Below, piece by piece: positions 26,288 through 35,521 of a DNA stretch of 64,000 nucleotides. The notes under the pieces are model-generated. The model did not search any database. It was not told the origin of the DNA and worked only from the letters and a program-made list of their open reading frames with translations. Each line of letters starts with the position of its first letter. Position 1 is the first letter of the stretch. The stretch lies in NCBI RefSeq assembly GCF_900101625.1, contig NZ_FMYZ01000001.1, positions 124,001 through 188,000 of the forward strand. The letters run 5' to 3'. This DNA is from Cupriavidus sp. YR651 (lineage in GTDB: Bacteria > Pseudomonadota > Gammaproteobacteria > Burkholderiales > Burkholderiaceae). Both the position numbers and the translations under genes were made by a program.

Positions 26288-28948
26288 TTAACGCTGGACT
26301 GGACTATTGGCTTGCTTGCCAGGGCGAGCATGGGATAGCCCGGCGACATCGCCCGGGCGCTGCGCCGACGCATCGGCACCGTGGCACACCACCCGCGCGG
26401 CACCGATCGGTGGTTGCTTCCCCGCCTCGACGACCGGCACCCGGTGCCGGATCGTGCATCGTTGCGCCCCGCTCTTCCCCCACGTGACCGTGAAGACCTG
26501 ATCGCCCGGCGCGCTGCGCAGGAAAACGAGCCCACCCTGGCCGACGACGGCCACCGATTTTCCCGCCGCATCGCGAACATCCCCGCCGATCGGCAGCGGC
26601 TTGCCGTTGGCGCGCACGGCACGCAGCATCACCGGTTGGCCGCGCTCGGTGCGGAACTTCACCATGACCACCGCGCCGGCACGTGGCGCCACCATCGTGG
26701 CGCTACCCAGCACGTCGACGTCGTCCCGCGTGCTGTCGGCGTTGATGCCGATCTCGTTCATCCGGTACGGCGACAAGGTCGGCAACACCGCGAAGCCGGA
26801 CCGATTCACGCGGATGCCCACGCCACCGAGTACGCTCGCGCCTTCGGCACCGGGGGCCTCGAGGACCGCGATGGCGTCGCCACCAGCCCGCTGGGACAGC
26901 GTGATGCCGCCCGGATGCGCGACGACGCTGCCCTGGATCGCGGCGGACAGCTGGGAGAAGTCCGCGCCGGCACTGCCGCTGACATTGATTGCCGCCGCAG
27001 GCGCCTGGTAACCGATGCCGCCGCCACTGACCGCGTTGTCGCCATGCCCGCGCGAGTAATTGGCGAATGCGTTGTACGACAGCGTGCCCTCGTCGTTGCC
27101 CGTGCCGGAGACCGATACCTGCGAATCGACCTTCCCGGGCCCGTTGTAGCCGACCCGAGCCTGCGCGATGGGAGTTCGCGGCAACTTGCCCAGCGGCAGG
27201 GTCAGCGACAGCACGACCTGATTGTCGAATCTGCCGTTCTGCGCGCGGCTGCGCTGGACGTTGAGACTCGCCGAGCCAAAGGAGAAGCTCCGCGTATAGC
27301 CGGCGGAAAAGCTGACATCGGACCCCGACCGTCCCCAGTAGCTGGACAGGTAGCCATTGAAGAAGACACTGCCGTGCTCGCCGGGCAGCGGTTGCGACAG
27401 GTTCAGTTGCAGCCGCTGGCGCACAGTCTGCGGCGGCGGTACTTCGAACGAGCGCGCCCGCTCGGACTCCGCGAACGTCAGATAGCCATGACTTGAGTAG
27501 CGATAGGCACCCAGCGTGAAGCTCGTATCGGTTTCGGCAATGCGATAGCTATAGGTCAGCCGATAGCTCTGCCCCTTGGGCGCGCGCTCGCCGCGGCCGC
27601 GGGCAAGCACCCCCTGGCTCCACGACTGCGAAACATCGGCCGCAATGGCACCGACCGGCGTCAGAATGGCCGCGCCACCCACCGCGCCCTGATACTGCAG
27701 CGAGGCTGTGATGCCACCGTACAGCGTCAACGTATTGGAGATGCCCTTGCGATAGGTGCCCTGAACGAACGGACGGTGCGTGGTGAGGGACTCGTCGCGC
27801 AGCACGCCGGCCGTGGCACTGAATCGATGCGTCTCGGGGCGCAGCAGTTGCGGGATGCTCGCATACGGCAGCAGGAAACTGTGGCTGCGGCCATCGGCTT
27901 CGGCCACTGTCACGGTCAGGTCGCCGGCATAACCGGTGTCGTACAGATCGTCGATGACGAATGGCCCTGGCGGAACCGTGGTCTCGTAGACCACGCTGCT
28001 GCCCTGGCGGACCGTCACCCGGGCGTTGGTGGCCGCCACGCCGCGCACCACGGGTGCGAAGCTGCGCTGCGAATCGGGCAGCATCCGGTCGTCGCTGGTG
28101 AGCTGCACCCCGGTGAAGCTGAAGCCATCGAACAGATCGCCCGGCGTGTACGACTGCCCCGCGAGGAATTGGGCACGCAACGCCGTGACGTCGTGGCGCA
28201 TATAGGTATTGAGCGCGGCATACCGTTGCCGCACATCGCCGCCCGCGATGCGGCCGGTCAGGCTGCCCTGATGGCGCAATTGCCAGCCGCGCACATTGAA
28301 GTTTGCGTCGAGGCCCACGAATGCCTCGGTGTCGGCGCGTCCGCGAGTCCAGTTCCGATAGACATTGGCGTCGTAGCCGAGCACCCCGGCAGTCACGCCT
28401 TCGTCCCAGAACTGCGGATCGACATAACCACGCGGGTTGCGCCGCAGGTAGGCTTGCGGCACCTCAAGGTCGATGCGCAGTTCGCTGAAGTCGAACTTCA
28501 CGTGCGCGTCCGGCACGATTTCCGTCGGGTCGACGCAGTCACCCTCCTCCTGAAGCGCCCTCGCGCGCGCCGGAGCGGGCAGCAGCGTCAGGTCGACGCC
28601 GACCCGCATCAACATCGCATGGGACAGGCAAACCGTTGCGTGGCCTTCGTCATCGACGCCAATATCGAAAGTCTGCCGCGCCACCAATGCGCCATTCGCG
28701 TACAGATCGGCATCGTATTGCCCCGGCATGACCGGGTTGCCATGGGCGAATCGCGACACATCGACCGGCTGGCCGCTGGCGTCTCGGAACAGGTCGCTGC
28801 TGAAGCGCAGGGCCGGCTGATCCTCCTGTGCGGCGAAGGCCCCGCCCTGCAATGCGAGCGCAATGCACAGGCACAGGTGCTTCGGCACCCACAAGCGCGG
28901 ATTGCGCCGCCCGGACCGGGTATGGAGGAAGGCATCGTTCGTATGCAT
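26288..28948 (-). CDS. fimbrial outer-membrane usher
   Basis: The 886-residue protein has a signal-like segment (CLCIALALQGGAFAAQ), the N-terminal chaperone-binding domain (RFSSDLF to RNPRGYVDPQFWDEGVTAGVLGYDANVY) and a 24-strand FimD-type barrel. The conserved LPDSQRSFAPVVRGVA, PPGPFVIDDLYDTGYAGDLTVTVAEADG and a late FGAEVRD-like ANGKPLPIGGDVRD are present. It secretes and assembles pilins. A GTG 38 codons upstream and an ATG 17 codons upstream are alternative starts; none has a clear RBS. The adhesin gene follows 9 nt after the stop. Confidence 0.92.
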   Translation of the reverse strand: MHTNDAFLHTRSGRRNPRLWVPKHLCLCIALALQGGAFAAQEDQPALRFSSDLFRDASGQPVDVSRFAHGNPVMPGQYDADLYANGALVARQTFDIGVDDEGHATVCLSHAMLMRVGVDLTLLPAPARARALQEEGDCVDPTEIVPDAHVKFDFSELRIDLEVPQAYLRRNPRGYVDPQFWDEGVTAGVLGYDANVYRNWTRGRADTEAFVGLDANFNVRGWQLRHQGSLTGRIAGGDVRQRYAALNTYMRHDVTALRAQFLAGQSYTPGDLFDGFSFTGVQLTSDDRMLPDSQRSFAPVVRGVAATNARVTVRQGSSVVYETTVPPGPFVIDDLYDTGYAGDLTVTVAEADGRSHSFLLPYASIPQLLRPETHRFSATAGVLRDESLTTHRPFVQGTYRKGISNTLTLYGGITASLQYQGAVGGAAILTPVGAIAADVSQSWSQGVLARGRGERAPKGQSYRLTYSYRIAETDTSFTLGAYRYSSHGYLTFAESERARSFEVPPPQTVRQRLQLNLSQPLPGEHGSVFFNGYLSSYWGRSGSDVSFSAGYTRSFSFGSASLNVQRSRAQNGRFDNQVVLSLTLPLGKLPRTPIAQARVGYNGPGKVDSQVSVSGTGNDEGTLSYNAFANYSRGHGDNAVSGGGIGYQAPAAAINVSGSAGADFSQLSAAIQGSVVAHPGGITLSQRAGGDAIAVLEAPGAEGASVLGGVGIRVNRSGFAVLPTLSPYRMNEIGINADSTRDDVDVLGSATMVAPRAGAVVMVKFRTERGQPVMLRAVRANGKPLPIGGDVRDAAGKSVAVVGQGGLVFLRSAPGDQVFTVTWGKSGAQRCTIRHRVPVVEAGKQPPIGAARVVCHGADASAQRPGDVAGLSHARPGKQANSPVQR

Positions 28949-29070
28949 GGTGTGAACGCGATGGCGCCAGGGTGCAAGCTGTCGCCGCGACGCCGGCATG
29001 GCGCGCGGGACTTCAGATCCGGTGGAAATAATTGGACGGGTGGTGGGGTCGGGCGCCTCCACCGCTGGGC

Positions 29071-29862
29071 TCAGGGACTCGCGGGCCTCGCGTCGCTACC
29101 CGCGACGGACAACGGCGCCTCGGCGTCGATGGCGGCGCCGTAGTCGCTCAACCATTTGAACTTGACCTGGCCTGACGTCACCCGGGATGGTGGCGACCCC
29201 GAGATCGGAAAGTCGGTGTGGCCACCCGGCGCGACCATGCCGCCGAGTTCGTATGGGTAGGACTTGCCGTCCGACACCAGTTCGACCCGGTTGAATGAGG
29301 TGTGGTACGTGCCGGGGTTGCTGACGCGCAGCACCGGTTTGCCTTGCTCCCCGTTTGGCACCAACGTCCAGCGCAACCCCTCCACCGTGGACCCCATCGA
29401 TCCGGCCAGTCCTTCGGGCCGGTAGAAGATCTTGATGCGGACACGGATGGCGAACTGCACGTAGTTGCTTTCCTCGCCATTGGCGGCAGCCGGCGGCTCG
29501 GGCGGCACCTCGAGCATGTTGAGCCAGAAGACCGATTCGCGATCCTGCGGCACTTCCTCGCCGGCGAAGCGCAGACGTAATGTCTGCGATTGCGCGCCAT
29601 CGATTCGGAAGATCGGCGGCGTGATCAGGAAAGGCGCGTTCTCAAGATCCTTCGGCGTGAACGGCGACTCGTGTTCCGAACGATCGGCCCAGACCTGCAC
29701 CAGCGCGGGATGCTCGCCACCGTTGGTCAGCTTGACACTGACCTGCCGCTCCGAGGCGGGATAGATGATGCGCGTCCCCTGAATGACAACGTCGGCCGAC
29801 GCGATGGACGACAGCATGAAACACACTGCCGCCAGAAAAAGCCTTCCAGCATGGATCTTCAT
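29071..29862 (-). CDS. periplasmic fimbrial chaperone (PapD family)
   Basis: The 263-residue protein has a signal peptide ending near ASA and two Ig-like domains. The conserved sequence IQGTRIIYPASERQVSVKLTN precedes the Arg/Lys pair, and FWLNMLEVPPEP is the PapD F1-G1 region; VRIKIFYRPEGL follows. It caps pilins before delivery to the usher. Confidence 0.93.
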   Translation of the reverse strand: MKIHAGRLFLAAVCFMLSSIASADVVIQGTRIIYPASERQVSVKLTNGGEHPALVQVWADRSEHESPFTPKDLENAPFLITPPIFRIDGAQSQTLRLRFAGEEVPQDRESVFWLNMLEVPPEPPAAANGEESNYVQFAIRVRIKIFYRPEGLAGSMGSTVEGLRWTLVPNGEQGKPVLRVSNPGTYHTSFNRVELVSDGKSYPYELGGMVAPGGHTDFPISGSPPSRVTSGQVKFKWLSDYGAAIDAEAPLSVAGSDARPASP

Positions 29863-29917
29863 TTGTCACTTGCCACGGCCACCGCCACCATTCCGATGGC
29901 GGCAACCCGTTGCATGA

Positions 29918-30487
29918 TTAGTTGATTTGAATGCTGAAAGGCAGCGTGCCGGTGAATGCGCCCGCCGTCGCGGCGCCCGTCGCGAAGTAGCGCACGTAGA
30001 AGTCAAAGGGTGCGGCGACCGTTGACGTGCCTGTCGGGGGAGGCACAATGATTTCCTGCGTGTTACCTGAATTGCTCAGGAGGTTGATGGATTCGAGATT
30101 GTTGCTGAGCACCTCGACTTCGACGAGCGTTGCCGCGCTCGCGCCGGTAGTCGTATTGCGCAGCCGACCCGTGGCGGTGTTGACAGTCGTAGCCGAACTG
30201 GGGTCGAACTTGATCTTGTAAGTTGCCGGATCGCAATCGGACAGCGTAATCCGGAAACCCTTCAGTCCTGTCGTGTCGCCCGCAGTTCTGAGGCTGGTGG
30301 TCGCGAATGTATCCATCATCACCGCAACCGGAACCGGGCTGGGACCGCTCGGCGTCGTCCCATTGACCTTGCAGGTTGACCCCCTGAGTGCACCGGTGAT
30401 GTTGATGACGCCGGCTTGCGCCCACGCTCCACTGCTGGCCAATCCCGCGGCGGCGCCGATCAGCAATGCGATGGCATGACGTTTCAT
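29918..30487 (-). CDS. major fimbrial subunit (type 1 pilin)
   Basis: The 189-residue protein has a signal peptide (MKRHAIALLIGAAAGLASSG, then AWA) and a type 1 pilin domain with the Cys pair (RGSTCKVNG and LSDCDPATYKI). The C-terminal strand ends GTLPFSIQIN, fitting donor-strand exchange. It is first in the operon, as the major pilin usually is, 55 nt before the chaperone gene. Confidence 0.92.
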   Translation of the reverse strand: MKRHAIALLIGAAAGLASSGAWAQAGVINITGALRGSTCKVNGTTPSGPSPVPVAVMMDTFATTSLRTAGDTTGLKGFRITLSDCDPATYKIKFDPSSATTVNTATGRLRNTTTGASAATLVEVEVLSNNLESINLLSNSGNTQEIIVPPPTGTSTVAAPFDFYVRYFATGAATAGAFTGTLPFSIQIN

Positions 30488-30758
30488 TCTTGATTGCTCC
30501 TGATTCACTGGTTTGGACGGAAGAGGCAAGGGTCGCAACGGCTCGCCTCTTTTTCTCGCGACAGGCTTGTCGCGAACACCCCGGATCATCTGAATTTATC
30601 GATTCTCCGTAAATCGCAAATCAGCCAAATATCAAAAGCACATTTCCGCAACAGATTGCTTAATTCAGGAAATTTCCTATTCCAATATTATTTTTTTAAA
30701 TCAGAAATCAATATCCATAATTAAAATATCAAAGTCGATTGCGACCAGAAATTGCGAA
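30488..30758 (-). promoter_or_regulatory. AT-rich control region of the fimbrial operon
   Basis: Upstream of the pilin gene lies a region whose distal part (about 30590-30745) is strikingly AT-rich compared with the rest of the window. It holds a 12-bp perfect palindrome AGGAAATTTCCT (30667-30678) and, on the minus strand, TTGATT with a downstream TAATAT at 15 bp. Such composition is typical of fimbrial promoters silenced by H-NS-like (BpH3/MvaT-type) proteins. The exact promoter is not certain. Confidence 0.5.
30556..30575. repeat. 8-bp perfect inverted repeat in the pilin leader
   Basis: TCGCGACA and TGTCGCGA flank GGCT, about 70-90 nt before the pilin start codon. On the minus strand it is followed by a short A-rich stretch, not a T-tract, so it is more likely an operator or a leader hairpin than a terminator. 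Confidence 0.6.
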
Positions 30759-30785
30759 CAAAAAAATGGCGCCCGCAGGCGCCAT
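30759..30785 (-). terminator. Rho-independent terminator after the epoxide-hydrolase-like gene
   Basis: ATGGCGCC and GGCGCCAT pair with loop CGCA. On the minus strand the stem runs into TTTTTTTGTT. It closes the 31-40 kb catabolic transcript and insulates it from the fimbrial operon. Confidence 0.9.
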
Positions 30786-30807
30786 GGATGACGAGAAAAA
30801 TTGCGAC

Positions 30808-31746
30808 TCAGGGGAGCGCGCTCCGAATCAGCTGATTGATCCGTTCCGGTTGTTCGTGAATCACCCAATGCGTGCCATCGGGGATTCGCTCCAGACGCAT
30901 GTCGGGCACATGGTCTTCGAGCCCGTCGACCAGGGACTTCGGCAACGCGCGATCGTTCTCCCCCCAGATCACCAGCGTGGGCACGCGCACGACGAACGCG
31001 GACGGGTCAAGGCGCGATATGTCCGGCGCCGCTTCACCGGGCCCCGGAGGATGCATCGGTGACGCGCGGTAGTAGTTGATGCTGCCGGTCAGCGGATGCG
31101 ACGCGTCCTCCCCCGGTTGCGACCACGCCGCGTGATATTTCGCACGGACGTCGCCGGCAAACCAGGCGGGCAGCTTCTCCGCATTGCCCGTCAGCAGCTT
31201 TTCCAGCAGCGCGAAGTCATTCGCCGCCAGCGTCTGCTCCGAGCCCGGCTTGCGCAGCCAGTTCATGTAGGCCGATGCCTGTTGCTGGGCCGGATCGGCG
31301 GCGAGCGCGCGCGCGAACACATAGGGATGCGGCGAGTTGATGATCACCAGCCGCTCGACGATGTCCGGAAACTGCACGGCCAGGTTCCAGCAGACCGCCC
31401 CGCCCCAGTCGTGCGCCACGATCACGCAGCGCTCATAGCCCAGTGCCCGGATGAACTGCACGAGATCCTCGACCAGCCGCTTGGGCTTGTAGGCCTCCAC
31501 GGCGGCGGGCTTGCTCGACAGATTGAACCCGCGCAGGTCCGGCGCCACCGCGAAATGCGTCTGGCCGAACTGCGCGAGCTGTTTCTCCCAGGCGTACCAG
31601 AACTCCGGAAAGCCGTGGACGAACAGGACCAGCGGCCTGCCCTGCTCCCCGGCGCTGGCGTAGTGCAGCCGCGTGCCGTTGGGCAGGTTGGCAAACTGAA
31701 GATGGTGAATCACGGCGGGTGTGGTCATGACGGTCTCCATCGCCAT
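30808..31746 (-). CDS. alpha/beta hydrolase, epoxide-hydrolase-like
   Basis: The 312-residue protein has the oxyanion motif FVHGFPEFWYAWEKQL, the nucleophile Asp in VIVAHDWGGAVCW, the acid in IWGENDRALPK and His in DGTHWVIHEQPE. An Asp nucleophile in HDWGG with a HGFPE motif is characteristic of epoxide hydrolases and haloacetate dehalogenases. The chosen ATG has GGAAAAGAAG upstream. It is the last gene of the array and is followed by a terminator. The substrate is not known. Confidence 0.85.
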   Translation of the reverse strand: MAMETVMTTPAVIHHLQFANLPNGTRLHYASAGEQGRPLVLFVHGFPEFWYAWEKQLAQFGQTHFAVAPDLRGFNLSSKPAAVEAYKPKRLVEDLVQFIRALGYERCVIVAHDWGGAVCWNLAVQFPDIVERLVIINSPHPYVFARALAADPAQQQASAYMNWLRKPGSEQTLAANDFALLEKLLTGNAEKLPAWFAGDVRAKYHAAWSQPGEDASHPLTGSINYYRASPMHPPGPGEAAPDISRLDPSAFVVRVPTLVIWGENDRALPKSLVDGLEDHVPDMRLERIPDGTHWVIHEQPERINQLIRSALP

Positions 31747-31790
31747 ATCTTCTTTTCCTTTTTCCGGTCGGTCTGTGGCGGCGGGCCGGC

Positions 31791-32693
31791 TCAACCGCGC
31801 AGGGCAGCGATCAGGCCGGCGCGCACTTCCTTCTTGTCGCCGAACGGATCCCCGGGGTTGCGCTGGCTGACGATGTCTTCCATGCGCTGACGCACTGTTT
31901 CCAGTGCCTGCGGGTGGGAGTAAATATAGAAGCTTTCGTCGCGAATCGCGTCGAAGGTGATCGTCGCGACGTCCGCCGCCGTGACCTTGCCTGAACTGAC
32001 GGCCTTGTCCGACAACGCCTGCGACACCAGTTGCGAGCGCGTCGGCGGCGCATCGTTGCTCATCCCGGCCGGACGGTTGCGGTGCGACTGGCTGATGCCG
32101 GTCGGCACGAAATACGGGCACAGCACCGAGCAATGTACCTGCTCGGTCACCAGGCTGAGGTCCTGGTACAGCGATTCGGACAGCGACACCACCGCGTGCT
32201 TGGACACGTTGTAGACGCCCATCGCCGGCGGGTTGAGCAGGCCGGCCATCGACGCCGTGTTGATGATGTGGCCCCGGTAGGCGGGATCTTTTTCCGCCGC
32301 CGCCAGCATCAGCGGCGTGAAGATGCGCACGCCGTGAATCACACCGTACAGGTTGACGCCAAGCACCCAATCCCAGTCTTTTTCAGTGTTTTCCCAGAGC
32401 AGCCCGCCCGCGCCCACGCCTGCGTTGTTGAACAGCAGGTTGACTTCACCGAACGCGGCAATGGCCGCATCGGCCAGCGCCTGCACCTCTTCGGCGCGCG
32501 ACACATCGGTACGCAGGCCGATGACCTGCGCGCCCTGCGCCTTGAACTCGGCCACGGTGGCGTCGAGCGCGTCCTCCTGCACATCGGCCAGCACCAGCTT
32601 CATGCCGAGCGAAGCACCGATCCGGGCGAACTCCTTGCCGAAACCGGACGCGCCGCCCGTAATCACCGCCACCTTGCTTTCGAATTGCTTCAT
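31791..32693 (-). CDS. SDR-family oxidoreductase
   Basis: The 300-residue classical short-chain dehydrogenase has the cofactor motif VITGGASGFGKEFA, LFNNAGVGAGGLL, the catalytic Ser in NTASMAGLL, and YNVSKHAVV with Tyr and Lys. Asp after VLADV suggests NAD preference. It lies between a GST-like gene and the epoxide-hydrolase-like gene with gaps under 80 nt, so it is part of the catabolic transcript. The substrate is unknown. Confidence 0.87.
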   Translation of the reverse strand: MKQFESKVAVITGGASGFGKEFARIGASLGMKLVLADVQEDALDATVAEFKAQGAQVIGLRTDVSRAEEVQALADAAIAAFGEVNLLFNNAGVGAGGLLWENTEKDWDWVLGVNLYGVIHGVRIFTPLMLAAAEKDPAYRGHIINTASMAGLLNPPAMGVYNVSKHAVVSLSESLYQDLSLVTEQVHCSVLCPYFVPTGISQSHRNRPAGMSNDAPPTRSQLVSQALSDKAVSSGKVTAADVATITFDAIRDESFYIYSHPQALETVRQRMEDIVSQRNPGDPFGDKKEVRAGLIAALRG

Positions 32694-32769
32694 TGTTGTC
32701 TCCTCCGGGCAATGATTGGTTGAATGGTCAAAAACGTCCGCGACAGATGTCCACGGCAGGCTGCAGGCG

Positions 32770-33705
32770 TCAGCCCGCCGCCTGCACGTGGTACCCCTGG
32801 CGCGGGAAATGGACGTTTACCGCTCCCGCACGCGGGTCCTGCCGGCGGATCGTCACGTGATGCTCTGTCAGCGACAGCAAAACCCCTGCCACCGGATCCT
32901 TCGCATAGTCGGTCGGCGTCACGGTCACGGCATCGCCGCCAGCCAGGCTGCTGCCGGGCAGGATCGTGGGATCGTGCGGCAGCGGATCGTTGTTCTGGGC
33001 ATCGCCGATGGCGGCTTCGCCCGGAATCACGCGCAGCTTGCCGTGTCCGTAGGCCTGCATCCGCGCGAACCAGGTCTTGACCAGCGGATAGGCGTCGATC
33101 AGCGCCGCCAGCGGCGTGGCGCGGCGAATAAACCAGAGGTTGTGGAACAGCGAGAAATCGGCGATCGACAATTCCATCCCCGCCACATGGGCCACGCCGG
33201 CGGCGAATTGCGCTTGCAGTCGGCCCAGGGTTTCGTGCAGCATCGCCGCCGCTTCCGGCAATGGCATGCGCAGCGCGTTGGTGTCGCCGCGCATGGCCTT
33301 GCGGTCGGCCATGAAGGCCTGGATCTGCCCCGGCGAAAGATGGGCCAGCATGACCTGCACGCCCGCGGGTTGCATGGTGTAGGTCACCGACGCGGTGAAC
33401 AGCACGCTGTCCAGCCACGCCGCCATGATGCGCGACTGCGCCGACTGCGCGACCGGATACAGCGGCGGATTCGGCGCCATGCGGTCCAGCACGTCGCAGA
33501 TCAGCGCCGTATCGCAGTAGATATCGGCACCGATCTGCATGACCGGCGTGCGCCGGTAGCCACCGGTCAGCGCGATCAGGTCGGGCTTGGGCAGGATCGG
33601 CGGGATTTCCACCGCGTTCCAGGACAATCCCTTGGCGCCCAGCACAAGGCGGATCTTCTCGGAGAACGGTGAGGTGGCGTATTGGTGAAGAATGATGTCA
33701 GGCAT
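32770..33705 (-). CDS. glutathione S-transferase-like protein
   Basis: The 311-residue protein has an N-terminal thioredoxin-like GST domain: ILHQYATSPFSEKIRLVLGAKGLSW, RRTPVMQIGADIYCDTALICDVL. A helical domain follows, longer than usual (family norm 200-230 residues), ending in a beta-rich extension near the C-terminus (ATDYAKDPVAG-type TPTDYAKDP). The SPFSEK region supplies the candidate catalytic Ser. It may detoxify or isomerise a pathway intermediate. Confidence 0.8.
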   Translation of the reverse strand: MPDIILHQYATSPFSEKIRLVLGAKGLSWNAVEIPPILPKPDLIALTGGYRRTPVMQIGADIYCDTALICDVLDRMAPNPPLYPVAQSAQSRIMAAWLDSVLFTASVTYTMQPAGVQVMLAHLSPGQIQAFMADRKAMRGDTNALRMPLPEAAAMLHETLGRLQAQFAAGVAHVAGMELSIADFSLFHNLWFIRRATPLAALIDAYPLVKTWFARMQAYGHGKLRVIPGEAAIGDAQNNDPLPHDPTILPGSSLAGGDAVTVTPTDYAKDPVAGVLLSLTEHHVTIRRQDPRAGAVNVHFPRQGYHVQAAG

Positions 33706-33759
33706 GCGTCCCGGCTCCCTGGTTGCGGACGTTGCGTTATCGTCGGCGGCCGCCCGGCA

Positions 33760-34572
33760 TCAGCGGCCCGCCTGCTTGAGCGCCTTGAGCGCCATGCGGT
33801 CGACCAGCGCCGGTGCCAGCAGCTTCAGCCACAGCCCGAGTCGTCCCTTGGCGGTCATCACGAGTTCGCGCTTGCGGGCGGCCATCGCGGCCACCATCTG
33901 GCGCGCGCACTCGTGTGCGCTCATCGCATCATCCTCGCGCAGGCGGCTTTCGCCAAGGGGGCGGCCATCGGGTCCGAAACCGTTGACCCGCGTTGCCGTC
34001 GCCACCACGCCCGGAAACACCACGCAGACATCCACGCCGCTGCCCTGCAGTTCGCACCGCAGGGCCTCGCAGAAGCCGGCCAGCGCGAACTTGCTGGCCG
34101 AGTAGGCCGTCCGCCCCGGCACCCCGACCTTGCCCGCCAGGCTGGACACCGCCACCATCAGCCCCCGGCGCGCGCGCAGGTGCGGCAGCGCCTCCCGCGT
34201 GCACCACATCGCGCCGAAGTAATTCACGCGCATGACGTGCTCGTAGTAGTGGTAGTCCGATACCTGCTCGAAGTAGCCATGCGCGGACACGCCTGCGTTA
34301 TTGACGAGCACGTCCAGCCCGCCGTAGTGCGCCACCACGTCGCGGATCAGGCCGCCGCAGGCCGCCTCGTCGGCCACGTCGACGGTCCAGACCGCGGCAT
34401 CGGCGGCCGGGAATTCGGTGCGAATGCGGGCGGCCAGCGCTTCCAGCAAGTCGCGGCGGCGCGCGGCCAGCGCCAGCCGCGCGCCCTGCTGGGCGAGCTG
34501 CAACGCCAGTTCCGCGCCGATGCCGTCCGAGGCGCCCGTGATCAGTACCACCTTTCCGGTGAACGGGGCCAT
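33760..34572 (-). CDS. SDR-family oxidoreductase
   Basis: The 270-residue protein shows VLITGASDGIGAELALQLA, VNNAGVSAHGYF, the Ser in VAVSSLAGKVG and YSASKFALAGF. The Arg after ALAAR suggests NADP. The C-terminal part is hydrophobic (LWLKLLAPALVDRMALKAL), as in membrane-associated lipid SDRs. It starts 3 nt after the class II aldolase-like stop, so the two are translationally linked. Confidence 0.87.
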   Translation of the reverse strand: MAPFTGKVVLITGASDGIGAELALQLAQQGARLALAARRRDLLEALAARIRTEFPAADAAVWTVDVADEAACGGLIRDVVAHYGGLDVLVNNAGVSAHGYFEQVSDYHYYEHVMRVNYFGAMWCTREALPHLRARRGLMVAVSSLAGKVGVPGRTAYSASKFALAGFCEALRCELQGSGVDVCVVFPGVVATATRVNGFGPDGRPLGESRLREDDAMSAHECARQMVAAMAARKRELVMTAKGRLGLWLKLLAPALVDRMALKALKQAGR

Positions 34573-34575
34573 GTG

Positions 34576-35421
34576 TCAGTCCAGCAGGTCCGGCTGTTCC
34601 TTGACGATGCGGGCGTACAGCGGCTGGAACTGGAACCAGCCCGCCTGCGACGTCCCCACGATCGAATAGGCCTGGCGCGCGGCCGCATCGCTGATGACCT
34701 TGAGCGGCGCATTGGTACGCGCCACGGCGGCTTCCGCCAGCAGCTGGACCTGGCAGGAGCGCTCCATGGTGATGAACCACCACGCCGCCTCGTCCACCGT
34801 CTTGCCGACCGTCAGCAAGCCGTGGTTCTGCAGGATCGCCGCCTTGTTGTCGCCCAGCGCGTTGGCGATGCGCTGGCCCTCGTCGAGTTCCACCACCACC
34901 CCGCCAAAATCGTCATAAAGGGCGTGGTCGTTGTAGAACGCGCAGACGTCCTGCGTCAGCGGATCGAGCAGGCGGCCCAGCGTGGACCATGCGCGGCCAT
35001 GGGTGCTGTGCGAGTGCGCGGCAGCCACGGCGTCGGCGCGGGTCTGGTGCACGCGCGAATGGATCGCGAATGCGGCCGCATTGACCGGGTAGTCGCCCTC
35101 GACCACGTTGCCATGGTGATCGCAGCGGATCAGGTTGGACACCTTGACCTGGCTGAAGTGGACGCCGAACGGATTCACCCAGAAGGTGTCCGTGAACTCG
35201 GGATCGCGCGCGGTGATGTGGCCGGCCACGCCTTCATCGAAACCGAATTTCGAGAACAGGCGGAAGGCCGCCGCCAGCCGTTGCTTGCGGTGCAGGCGCT
35301 CCTGCGCCGGGGTATCGAACTGCGGCGGGCGTGGCAGGTTGCGATAGCGGGCCTTGACCTCTTCGGACAGGCCGGCGGCCATCTCGTCCGGGCGTGCGGC
35401 CGTGGATTGCGGGGCATTCAT
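34576..35421 (-). CDS. class II aldolase/adducin-family protein
   Basis: The 281-residue protein has an aldolase II domain with a zinc-binding pattern (AAHSHSTHGRAWS and the later NHGLLTVGKTVDEAAWWF) and an N-terminal GFDEGVAGHITARDPEFTDTFWVNPFG. Proteins of this subgroup occur in many lipid and aromatic degradation clusters and often lack a proven aldolase reaction. Its role here is unknown. Confidence 0.85.
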   Translation of the reverse strand: MNAPQSTAARPDEMAAGLSEEVKARYRNLPRPPQFDTPAQERLHRKQRLAAAFRLFSKFGFDEGVAGHITARDPEFTDTFWVNPFGVHFSQVKVSNLIRCDHHGNVVEGDYPVNAAAFAIHSRVHQTRADAVAAAHSHSTHGRAWSTLGRLLDPLTQDVCAFYNDHALYDDFGGVVVELDEGQRIANALGDNKAAILQNHGLLTVGKTVDEAAWWFITMERSCQVQLLAEAAVARTNAPLKVISDAAARQAYSIVGTSQAGWFQFQPLYARIVKEQPDLLD

Positions 35422-35521
35422 GGGGCGTGTCTCCTTGTGTCTTTCGCCGCGTCGTGGTGTTCGCGCGGCGTTGTCAGACGATGGCCCGGCCAGCCTGCGG
35501 GAGGCCGGCCGGGGCGCTGGC

